A stretch of DNA of 64,000 bases. Origin: Argyresthia goedartella (Eukaryota > Arthropoda > Insecta > Lepidoptera > Argyresthiidae). The stretch lies in assembly GCA_949825045.1 (NCBI GenBank), contig OX463822.1, positions 30,878,703-30,942,702 on the forward strand. Reading direction: 5' to 3'. The notes under the pieces are model-generated. The model had not been told where the DNA came from. It saw nothing but the letters and a program-made list of their open reading frames with translations, and did not search any database. Shown in pieces: positions 19,958 through 31,900 of the stretch. The translations under genes were made by a program, and so were the position numbers. How positions within the stretch are numbered: position 1 is the first letter of the stretch; every line of letters starts with the position of its first letter.

Positions 19958-22900
19958 CTGGAAACAAATAATTTACATTTCATAAATAATTTGAATACAG
20001 GTCATAGTTATGTGAAGTTGTACATAGAACATAGTTGTAGCCTTTACAAAATCCTTTCTGGAGAGTCATTTGACCTTTGGTAGAAACCAGACCAAAAGTG
20101 GCAATTCCATCAATTTAGATAATGTTAAATAAATAAAAACTACTCACCATTTTTGTGGGAAGAGCGCGCATCCTGCAGGCACCATAAAGGTGAGGCTGTA
20201 AGATTAAAAAAACAAATTCTGGGTATTTTTTATGGGGAATAATAAACTGTATTTCAAAATTAAATTATGCAATCGAATTATCTTCCTTAATTAGCCTACC
20301 GTATACCAAAAAACTGACTGCTCTACAAATAACCCATTTTATTAACAAAACAAGCACCACCAACAAAATCGTAAATACTACCAAAACAAGATAAAATGTT
20401 TGAACATGAAGGAGCACAAGGAACGTAAATGTTTTTGTTGAACATTTTTGCTTTGCAAATAGGACATATTTTATGTGCAATTGCAAAAAAATATGTTACA
20501 AAAAAAAAACTGATTTATCGTTCTTTGTTGTTATTATTTATTTATTTAATATACAATTACGATGTACAACATTACAGGTATACACCCAATGCGCTGTACA
20601 AAGTCTAATAGTTATACAATGTCAGAATCAATTTAGGTAAGTCGATTTCACAGGTAGGGAACAAAGGGTACAAATTCGTAGAAAATACTACATATCAAAT
20701 CACATTAAACATTAACTTTAGGTCAAATTCAAATAGTATTAAACATTATTAGGTATGTCAAGGGTACTAAATTAAAATGTCAATGCAAAAAATAATAATA
20801 ATAATATTTCTAAGACAACACTTTTACTCCTTCATATCGCAGAACCTGCCACATTCTCGCACAATATGCCTCCACTCATCACCAAACAGATCAGTCAGTG
20901 GTGCAGCAGCCAGCAGAGCATTGAGGCTATCCCGCGCCCTCACCAGTGGAGACTGCTGGCGCGCCACCGTGCGGTACGTGCCGCCCGCTAACAGCTGGTG
21001 CCTACGCGCGCGGAGATAACTGTCGGGCACGTATAGCGCGCATACCGTACCGACAAGAGCGACACAGTCACTGTCGCCTCGCAACAATCGACACACAGTC
21101 AGAAGCTGCTCGGTGTTACGTCTGACCTCTAGTGAGTTGTATCCGAGCATACCCAATATAAAAGCGGATGGATAAAGATAAGGGTAGTATCCAAATTTCC
21201 GCTTATATAGGTATCGTAGGAAAGCTTTGTGTACCTTCTCGAGCAAAAGTATGTAGGAGCTTTCATGCGGATTCCAAACCACCGAGCTAGATTCAAGTTT
21301 GGTTCTCACTAGGGCCATGTAGAGAAGCTGGACCACACCCAGGTTATGGAATCCCTTACTATTCCGTATTACAAACCCCAATCTTTTGAAGCATTCATTG
21401 GCCAATGTGCTCACGTGCTCATGGAATGTAACTTTAGGGTCGAACGTAACACCGAGGTCCCTAATCGAATACACTCGAGTCAAAGACTCCGTACCGAGTG
21501 TATATATCGCGCTTATAGGATGAGAGGAGCGCGTAAAGGACATTACATAGCACTTGGCAGTATTGAAGAGGAGTTTACTGTTCACACTCCACCTATGAAC
21601 CGCGTCTAAATCTTCCTGCAGCAAACTACAATCATCCTTTGAACTCACGGGAAGTATCAGTTTCAGATCGTCCGCATACAGAAGGCAATTGGCGTGTTTA
21701 AGCTCTAATTCCAGGTCATTTATCATAATGATAAATAACAACGGCCCGAGAACAGACCCTTGGCTAACGCCCGACCGTGTATGGTACGGCTAGGACTCAA
21801 AACAGCCGTGTCGCACATATTGCTGGCGGTTCTTGAGGTAGTCAGCGAAGAAAACCAACAGCCGTGGGGCAAATCCAATGGCACATAACTTCTTCATTAG
21901 GACATCATTATCGACTCTGTCGAACGCCTTACGAAAGTCCATATAGGCGACGTCCACCTGACATCCCTTGTCCATGCACTTCGACACAATCTCGACTAAA
22001 GTCAGCAAGTTGGTGTTAACTGAGCGGCGACTCCTGAATCCGTGTTGCGAGTCGCTCAGATAAGACGCAATCTGCGAACTGATTTTGTCTTTTATGATCG
22101 ACTCGAACAGTTTTGCCAATGAACTCAGGATCGCAATAGGTCGATATTGATCAACGGAGGCAGTGTCACTTGTCTTGGGGAAAGGACTGACTCGAGAAAG
22201 CTTCCAGCTGGTGGGGTACTTACCTTGTTCAAGAACAAGATTGAATATCCGACCCAAAGGTAAAACCAGCTGATCGCTGTAGGCCTTCAAAAAGTAGGGA
22301 GGGACGTTGTCCGGTCCAATTGCGCTCCTTGGCCTTAGCTGCTTCAGCCCTTCCTTTATGTCCTTACTGGAAATATGTGAAACTTGTATGTGATTAGCAG
22401 TGCACGAGTCATCAGAAATGTTTACCAGATCTGGATCGAGCGCTGGCTCATCAGGGAGGAAAACGTCTGAGAAGTAGTTTGCAAATGCGGCTGCTGCTTC
22501 CTCTCCAACGTGTTCCCGGCCCCGATGCGTGACCCGAGGTTCGAAACCACCCTTCGATCGTAGGCCACTTACATATTTCCAAAATGCGCGTGGGTTATGT
22601 CTAATATTGCTTTCAATACTACTCATGTGGTTGGCGTAGGCTGTATCTACGCGACACAGGTTGGCTCTTAGCTCGCTGAATGAGACGTAGTCAGCCGGCC
22701 TCCTCCCCGTTTTCCATTTACGGTGGAGTATAGCCTTCGTGGCCAAGTCCCTTATTATATCACCAGTGAACCACACCGGGTATCTCCTTGTAGGCTGGGT
22801 TGGTCTGGTCTTCTTCGGGATACAGTTGTTGAAGACTCCGTAAATGGAATCGTAGAAGCGACCGACTGCCGTCTCTACATCAGTAGCTTCGAGAACACTG

Positions 22901-25900
22901 TCCCAAGATATGCTAAACATGAGTTCGTACAGGACTGCGTGATTGCCCTTGGCAAAGTTCCAGTCATTGCGACCTCCAATGTTGCTGGGATCCAAGCGGC
23001 CAGATCGCTGGCCAGCTCTCTGCGCATACAACACGGGCACAATGACGTCGAGAGGCGGGTGGTCGGCGTCAGTACGTGGCACCAGGCTTCCTGACACGGA
23101 AGCGCGCACAGTTACGTCACGCACACTCTCCGGCAGTAACACCACATCAAGCACGCCATCATGATCATTCTTCACTTCATTCGTTTCATACATACCACAT
23201 ACACTTAGAAAATAACAATAATAGTTAAGTGTTGCAACTGAAGCACTGTTCAAATTGAGGTCTCCTAGAATAATTAATGTACCGTTCACTTGGGCTACAT
23301 TTTCCTCTGTTTTCGAAAACCAGTTCATATACTCGGCGTCCTTATCCGCCTGGGTGATTTTCTTCTTGTTTTTCTTTCTGCTGGGATCTATGTAAACTAC
23401 ACAGACGGTAACCGTCACTACCCCAACAGTCACAGTCGCCCAGAGATCTTCACCGTTCGGCGTTTCAAGGTCGCGGCGTCGTCTCAGTGTGATGCCAGGG
23501 CGGGCGGCGAGCAGCACGCCTCCGCACGCGGTAGCGCGGTCCCGGCGCAGCACGCTCCAGCCTCCCGCTGTGACCTCGGCATCTCCAACCGACGAGTCTA
23601 GGAACGTCTCCGTAGCGGCGACGAGGTGGTGATCCAGCACCAGCAGGTTATGCCGCCAAAACTCCAACCGCGTTTTGATACCGCGGACATTTTGATAAAG
23701 GATATCAAGATCAGCGTCAACAGGCCACACATCCATGGAGAAGCAGGTGTCAAAAAGCGACTCTGGAACACCTATTTTGAAGGACTTGTACGCCCACTTT
23801 GTCGACAACTCTACCACGGTGCCGGTTTCGGGTGAGCACAACTCCTGTAAATATGCCCTAATTTCCTCCAGTCCCGACCTCATATTCCAGAGATGGAAGA
23901 ACCGCTGTCGCTCCACCGCGCGAAGAGTGGTAATTGTGGGTCCTGCTGTGCCGCGCAGCGACCGAGGCCTTAGTGGCTTCCTAGTGACTTTGGTCCATCC
24001 CTCCCCACCATCTTCCTTTAAGTCCTTGGCGTTAGTCGCATTGTGAGGTACTGGTGCCGGTGTGGGAACTTTTGCTTGCGCTGCAGTCGATATCGGCAGT
24101 TTGTTTGCGCTTGCGGTGCCACTTAGTTTTGGTTTGTGACCTTCAACCAACCGCTTCGTATTGCCACCGGGCGAAGGTGTTTGTGTGAGCGAAATAGGCG
24201 TAGGTGTGGGCGGGATAGATGCATGCTGTGCCATCTCCGCATACGATGGGGATGGCGTGCATGCTGCCCCTGCTACACTCTCCGGTTTCGTCACTTTGGT
24301 CTCAGGTGGGGGGGTCAATGATCTGTTTGCGCTAATGTGTGACAGGCCGATAGGGCCGCTATTGCGCTGATATTCCCAGCTTTCTTGAGCACAAAATGCA
24401 CCTCTCCGTATGTTTACGTAAGGCGGATTGCTATAAACACTACTGGTGTTGGAAGAGGCAGACGTCGTTTTTTTCAAGCTATTCAGCTCCGCTTTTAATA
24501 GCTCGAACTCCTTCACAGTAACGTACTTTGAGGTTTCAGTCGCATATTTTTCCTGGATCTCTCTCAGTTCTTTTTGCACAGCTACTATGTCTGTTAAAAG
24601 CTGTGTTACGTCTACAGGCTGTAAATTATTGCAGCACGAACACTTCAGCACGTTAGAGGACATTGCCCTTGTCGGTTTGAGAGGCCGGAATAAGAAGAAG
24701 AAGAAGAAGGTACGTGCGGCTTCAAGAGTACCAGGCTAGCAGAAAGCGGAGAGCGTGTTACAGTGCTGGTATGGGTCAGCATAAACTGGAGGCGAGATCG
24801 AAGGCTCCGCCGCCGTACAGCAGTGAGATGTTAGATGTTTGCGTGTAACCGAGCGTAATATACGGGCTGAGTATTATTTAGGTATTCGAACGTTATTCTC
24901 GCAATTTTTTGTTTTTTTATGTCTGGCCACACTGGTAGTTGTCAGTTGCTTGACGTGATTTGACTGACAGTTACAGACAGCTGATATGTGCTATTGTGAG
25001 GGTGTTAGATGTTGTTGAATTCCTTTGTTTTAGTCCCGTGTATCAATGTGTAGGTGCCATTTGAACTAACGGAAAACAACAAATTTACCTAGAAAAGCCT
25101 CGTATTCCCTGGAAAACTCGTACTTCTCTGTGTCCACAGGTTCGGACACAGGTTTGAGGTTAGGTTTCCAGTATCTGCTTGTTTATGACCGAGGTAAATC
25201 ACTTTGAACTGTTTTTACTATTAAATATGTTCGGAGGAAGAAAAAAAATCAATGTTTACAGGTAAACGGCAGTGTTGCTATATTATGTTTGCATTTAGGT
25301 GATTTTTAGGGTTCCGTACCCGAAGGGTTCCAAACGGGACCCTATTACTAAGACTCCGCTGTCCGTCCGTCCATCCGTCCGTCTGTCACCAGGCTGTATC
25401 TCAAGAACCTAGCTAGCTAGAGTTGAAATTTTCACAGATTATGTATTTCTGTTGCCGCTATAACAACAAATACAGGATAAACAGATAAAAGGATAAAACA
25501 ACAAAACAGGATAAAAGAAATATTTAAGGGGGCTCCCATACAACAATTCTTTCAATACCACATACAAACTTATGGATGCACCTGGTTACGTACATGGAAC
25601 GTGAAAGTAACCGCACCAATAACTTTGTAAACAATATTTTGCTGTGTAAAATTCAAACTATTCACTCCACACCATCGCTTCCAATGAACGGTGGTACGGA
25701 ACCCTTCGTGCGCGATTTAGACTCGCACTTGACCGGTTTTTTGATTGATTGATTAGTTAATAATGATTGGTTGAATGGTGTTATCATTATTAAAACTTAT
25801 TGGCCACAAAGAATAATAGGTGCTTGGTTCAAGTAGTTGGGTTTAAGTTTTGTAGTTAATAAAATAATTGTTAGGTTTACATTAAAATATCAGATAATCA

Positions 25901-28900
25901 CTTAGTATAACGGTTTCAAATAAGTAGTTAAACAGTTTGCAAAATTTATTTTGTTTGTGGGTAAATTCTGAGGTGCAGTCAGTATTTTTGTTGCAGTTTT
26001 GAGATATTTTGATAAAAAATCGGGGATTATTTGTTTAGCGTTTAAATACATGCCTTTTTGGAATAAGGAATTAACTATTATAACTACATGGTGATACCTC
26101 TAATTCCGTCGTCGGGTCGTTTTAAGATTGGTGAATGAAATGCAATGGTTGAATGAATGAAAGTTATTTCCTAACTTCGATGAGGGCCAATTTGCTTGAA
26201 GTATACCTAGCGCCAATTTCCTTGGCGCCTGAGCAAAACCACCACCACTCTCTCGGCCTTGTTTGCATCTCTCTTGTCACCATGTCCCGCTGCCCCTCCA
26301 GGCGGCACTCAGGCGCCAAGACACTTGGGGTCAGTTATTGGTCTTGGTTTAGAGCCGGTTTCACCATACTTTGCTAAAACAGTTATTTGATAAAACAGAC
26401 ATTAGCTAATGGATCGTTAAAATTAACAGACGTACTAACATCCCTGTTATTTTTCTGTGTCCTATGTCGAAAATTTAACAGACCATTAGTGAAACAAACG
26501 TTACGTGAATGACTCGTAAATCCTTCACTCACATTCTAAACCAACAAAAATAAAATGTCATTGTTTCTTAATGTCATTGTACCGGACGTGAACACACTTT
26601 TCACTAGCCGTATTATATTAGTCTTGTTTAGCTAATTTGTCTGTGGTGTTTGGTAATGCGACTGATTTGAAATATCCTACAGTCTGTGGGATTCCATAGT
26701 TCAACCGGATACATTTAATTTTCCTGGTTCAACTGTCAAACATTTTAAGGTTATCCTTTGTCTGTGGTGCAAGGAAAATTAATACTCACTGTGGTTTACA
26801 GAGGGGGGACAGTCCTTCAGAAAGGGAAATATAAAAAGAAAGAGGCGCCATCTGTTAGTTAAAGTAAAAGCCAGTTTCTTTCTCTAGTCAACAGATGCCT
26901 CTGTACAGAAATTTAAATAATTATTTTAAGATTGTGGTGTTGTAAAGAAGCGCGGATATATTTATTTACATATAATTATGAACAATAAATATTTCCAGGG
27001 GGGCCGAGGTGGTTTAAAATCGTGGTTTGGGCAAAAGGCAGTATATATTTTTTCATATGGTAACCCCAAAATACACTTTATTATTTTTGCTGGCAACAAT
27101 ATCCTGACACTTGAAAATAATCACAAGTCACACACAAGATGGCTTCCACTTCTTGCTTGTGTTGTTTTTGGTTGCAACAATGTGATTATTATGTTAATTG
27201 TGCAACAAAATAACACAAAATAACTATACTACGCGACCATTACATTACTATACGTACTGCAAGGTGCGCCTAATTGTAATGGTCGCGTAGTACTGGAAAA
27301 TACCTAGGTAGGTAACGAGATATGGATACATACCTATCTATACGTATGGATATATAAAATCGTTTTTACTTTAAAAACGAGATGGCGCTTCAACCTTGTC
27401 ATGCATAAAAGTCCCGGGAGAGGGCACTCTATTTCATATTACTACTTATATTGCTCTGTGGTGGTTTAGTTGTGTTTGTGACTCGAAAGCTTGTGTTATT
27501 TTTGCGGTTTCGTATTATTGAAATACGTCGAAGAAAACACGCGGACCGAATTTTTCCTCAAACGAGAAGGTAATCCTTATACATTTAGTCACCAAATATA
27601 AGGATTTGGTTGAAAATAAAAAAACGGACGCTGTGACAACGAACAATAAAAACGAAGGGTGGAAAAAGTTAGCAGAAGAGTTTAATTCTTTGAGCTCTTT
27701 CAGTGTCCGCAACACGGATCAGTTAAAAACCTGTTGGGATAACATAAAACGGAATACAAGAAAAGATAATGCAAGGACGAAGAAAGAAATTATCTTGACA
27801 GGTACCTCCGTAGAATCACTGATCTTGTTTGGTACAGTATTTTTTATTGCCATTAATCATTTTAATCAATTTCTATGTTTCCGCAGGAGGAGGCAGGCCC
27901 AATCTTCCACCACCTGGACCATACCAAGGCCAGGTTGAAGTGATACTCGGGCCGACTGATCTTGTTTGGTACAGTATTTTTTATTGCCATTAATCATTTT
28001 AATCAATTTCTATGTTTCCGCAGGAGGAGGCAGGCCCAATCTTCCACCACCTGGACCATACCAAGGCCAGGTTGAAGTGATACTCGGGCCGACACTAGAC
28101 GGACTGGAGAATGAATTTGATTCGGATGCCCAGTATGTTCTGGATAAATCCATGTCAAATGAAAGTGAATTTACAATAATACAAGTAAGTATCAACCATT
28201 TACATTTATTTTCGGTTTGTCAAATTGTGATTTTTTTCTATCGCTTCATGTTCATCTTTGAAAAAAATTGTTTGTTTCAAGCTTGTTTGAACGTCTAGAC
28301 CAGTAGCTGTTGTTACAAAACATTGAAATATATGTTGATTGTTTGAATTGACATATATTTTTCCAACATATCCAACCTGTTACAATTTAAAATAGTTATT
28401 TCTCTTTTGCAGAACAGTGACATGACATTATCTGGCATATCTACAACGGCAGTACCAGAGGTAAGTTAATAATGGAATTAAACTAAATGTTTGAAACATC
28501 AATCAAAAATAATAAAATGTCAAAATTTGGTGTACATAAGAAATGTCACAGAGCGCTAGTAACCCTGCGCCCCCCAACCCCAGTCGTCTCAACCGCCAAC
28601 GTTACAAAAATGTAGTTTGTCATGAGAGCGGCATATTTAAGGCAATGTTTGAAATTAATATTTTTTTAGCCTTACTCAATACCATTTATGTTCCTTATAC
28701 TAATAGCACACTAGTGAATCTTACAATAGCACTTATAGCATAGTATATTTAAGTACTTCGTTTCCCAATTGTATGTTGTGTACCTAGCATTGTTTAAGCA
28801 TAAACCTATATGTACCTTATTGTTTATCACATGCACAAACTGTTAGTAAACCTCATAAATAAAATAAATAAAAAAAAATATGTGGACTGATTGACGATGA

Positions 28901-31900
28901 AATAAAAAATGTTATTATTAAATATTTGTTTTGTTTCAGTATGAACCTGTTGCTGGTCCATCTACAATGCCTGATGAATGCTTGACCGCAGTTCAAAAGG
29001 TCAGTCACATTCAAACGTATGGTCTAGCAAGCAGTATTGTAAAGGTATTGACAAACCGAATGGCCGAGTCGTCAGTGACCCTGCCCACGAAGCCAAGGGT
29101 CCCGGGTTCGAGTCCCGGTGGGGGCAAATATTTGTTTGATGAGAATGGTTGTCTGTACAACAAGTCATGGTTGTTTATCTATCTAAGTATAATATTTATC
29201 TATATAAGTATGTGTATCGTTGTCTATAGTACCCAAGATACAGGGAATCCTAGTTTGGGGCTAGATCAATGTGTAAATAGTGTCCAAGGTGGTATTATTA
29301 TTATTGAAGAGCAATATAATATCAGTTTGTATTGCCAATATAATGGTTCAGAACAAAATATTAATGGTTGCAATGTATTAGGGCAGTCCGTGTAGGTATG
29401 TATAATATTTAAAATATTCACATATTAAACATCTCTATTTGTTTTAGAGTCAATCCACTGGCCAATCGACAGAAGACGAATGTTTGACCATGGAAACAAA
29501 GGTCAGTAGGAATGCACATGTCAGATAAAGTTAATATGTTGTTTATCATTGGTTTAAATAATAAGGAAATAATTTTGGACTTCTTTGTGTTACAGGATAA
29601 TAATGGTAAAATGTGGAATGGTTGGTCCCCAGCTGCCTTAAAAACAAAAGTATCGGACTCTTTGTTGATACAGAAAAAAAAAGACAGTGCATCATGGTTG
29701 CACCGAAGAAGACCGAAGGCTTCTCTGCATGACAAATTATTAGAAAGCAAAATAGAATTAATTGAATTAATGAAAAATAATGCAGAATCAGAGGCCAAGA
29801 TAAAAAATCTCATACTCCCAAGAACAATTAAAACAGGAAAAAATTAAGACTGAAACATTAGTATTAAAATTACAAGAATCAAAGAATAAAAACTAATGAA
29901 TAAGCAAGACCTCTTTATTTAATAAGTGAAATGTGTATTGAATTATTATTATTGAATAGATAATACAGTACAAACACAATTCTTATTTATTAAGTACTTA
30001 CCTACCGTAACAATGTTTACTGTGATATAGTTGTTCAAAGTATATAAAACTTTTATAGGAACTTTACACTTTATGATGAAGCTAAGTGCAAACTTTTAAA
30101 ATAGTCATTTATAATCCTTCTGCGCACTGGATTAATGTCCCTTATGGTTGCATCAGTTATGTGAGGATTATTTCTGTGTTCTCTGATGCGGCCTTGCTGA
30201 AGTAATTTATCCCAAGGCATAGGGAGTTCTAGATCAGGGTCATCTAGACTCTAGATGACCCTGATCTAGAACCGTCAATTTTGTGAAAATGCGTCCACTG
30301 CTGTCAAGGCTATTCAAAAAGACGTGTGAAGACATGGAAAGTCAGCACCAATCACTCCTTCTACACACGGAAGTGAGATGGCTTTCCAGAGGAAGGGTTT
30401 TAACCAGATTTTACGAATTGCGCGATGAACTGAAGGTTTTCTTACAGACCCTCCCTTCGCCTGCAAGTGCTAGCCATCTCGAACTGTTGCGCGACGAGCG
30501 GTGGTCAATGAGATTGGCTTATCTGGCCGACATATTTGATAAATTGAACATAGTGAGCAGCTCTCTGCAGGGAAGACAGATAACCATGTTTACAGTGAGC
30601 GACAAAATATCTTCATTGAAAGAGAAAATCGCCTTCTGGATTGAATGTCTTGGACAAAAAAGTTATGACTGCTTTCCGCTACTCCAGCAATTTCTCGAAA
30701 AAAATCATCTCCAAATCGCTCCAGACATGGAAAAAAGTATATGTTAACATTTGACAAACCTGAAAAAGTCTTTGGACGAATATTTTCCAGAAGTAAAGTT
30801 ACAGTTACAGGAAATCGAATGGGTCCGAAATCCATTTAGGATTCATACCAAACCTTCAACATTGACTGTGTCGGAGTATGAAAATTTAATTGATATTAAA
30901 AATTCATCCACACTCAAACAACTTTTTGAATCAAAAGCTACCACGAACCCGAGCCAATTTTGGTTTGGCCTGAAAAACGAATACCCGGGCATCGTCGAAA
31001 AGGCTATCATGGCGTTACTGCCATTTGTGTCAACTTATAGATGCGAGGCTGGGTTTTCAGCTTACGCCTACACGAAAAATAAGTTTAGGAGTAGGCTGAA
31101 TGCTGCACCAGACCTCCGAATCCAATTGTCAGACATAAAACCTGTCTTCAATGTTATTTTGTCAAAAACTATGAAAAGATTTCATTCTTCGCATTAAGTT
31201 TATCTAAATTAAATATCTTTTTGTTATAACTAAATAAATATTTTTATCTTAAAAGTCTTTCTTTTAAAGTTAAACTATACTTACAAGATGCGAACACCAA
31301 GCCGAAAAGCCTCAGTATGGTGTGATCTCACGTAAAAAAACAATGTTACAGTAAGTTTACTTCTTACTTGATCTAGGGTTCCGCACAAAAATGGTGAGCC
31401 AAAAAGGGTTCCGTAGCCAAAAGAATTCGGGAACCGCTGATCTAGAGGTAAATCTTCCTTTGCTTTTATCAGTATATTATGAAGAACTCCAGTAGCCACG
31501 ATAACAGGTAGACAGTTTTTTAATTGGATCTGCAGCCCCAAAGCAAGCACAGGGAAGCGACGTTTCCAAACACCAAAAAGGCGTTCTATGGGGTTTCTGC
31601 TCCTTATTTGAGATTCATTGTAGAGAATCTCCTCTGGGGTCGTTGGGCTTTCCAGTGGCATCATAACATATGGTCGATTCATGTATCCACTGTCAGCCAG
31701 AAGAAATGCATCACCATAGCGGTTACTTTCAAATAAGGCATTTCTGTATGAGGCATTCCAAATCGTTTGATCTTGACTGCTTCCTGGCCATCTTGCCACC
31801 AAGTCTAAAATTTCCAAGTTTGCACTACCAATCGCTTGCACATTTATAGACATATAACCTTTTCTATTCCTAAAATACTCTGCATTTTCCCCACCAGGTG

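Noticed and set aside
20265..20486. MITE related to the 9-bp-duplication family
   Set aside because: It shares only short tgcaaa/gcaca motifs; ends and target duplication could not be matched. The hydrophobic open frame there is also unsupported.
22723..24370. Several plus-strand frames of 60-120 codons
   Set aside because: All are antisense to the LINE G coding region.
27606..27938. MYB protein as a single-exon ORF starting at 27606
   Set aside because: The DNA-binding domain begins upstream, and the frame after 27801 is intron; the multi-exon model fits better.
29050..29130. tRNA gene
   Set aside because: It has a good B box but no acceptor stem or anticodon arm; body and tail show it is a SINE. 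The same holds for 19195-19268, 33005-33067 and 34880-34990.
31281..31440. C-terminus of the Harbinger transposase as the direct reading (ending at 31281)
   Set aside because: Those codons come from the hAT terminal region; the genuine C-terminus lies at 30241-30071.
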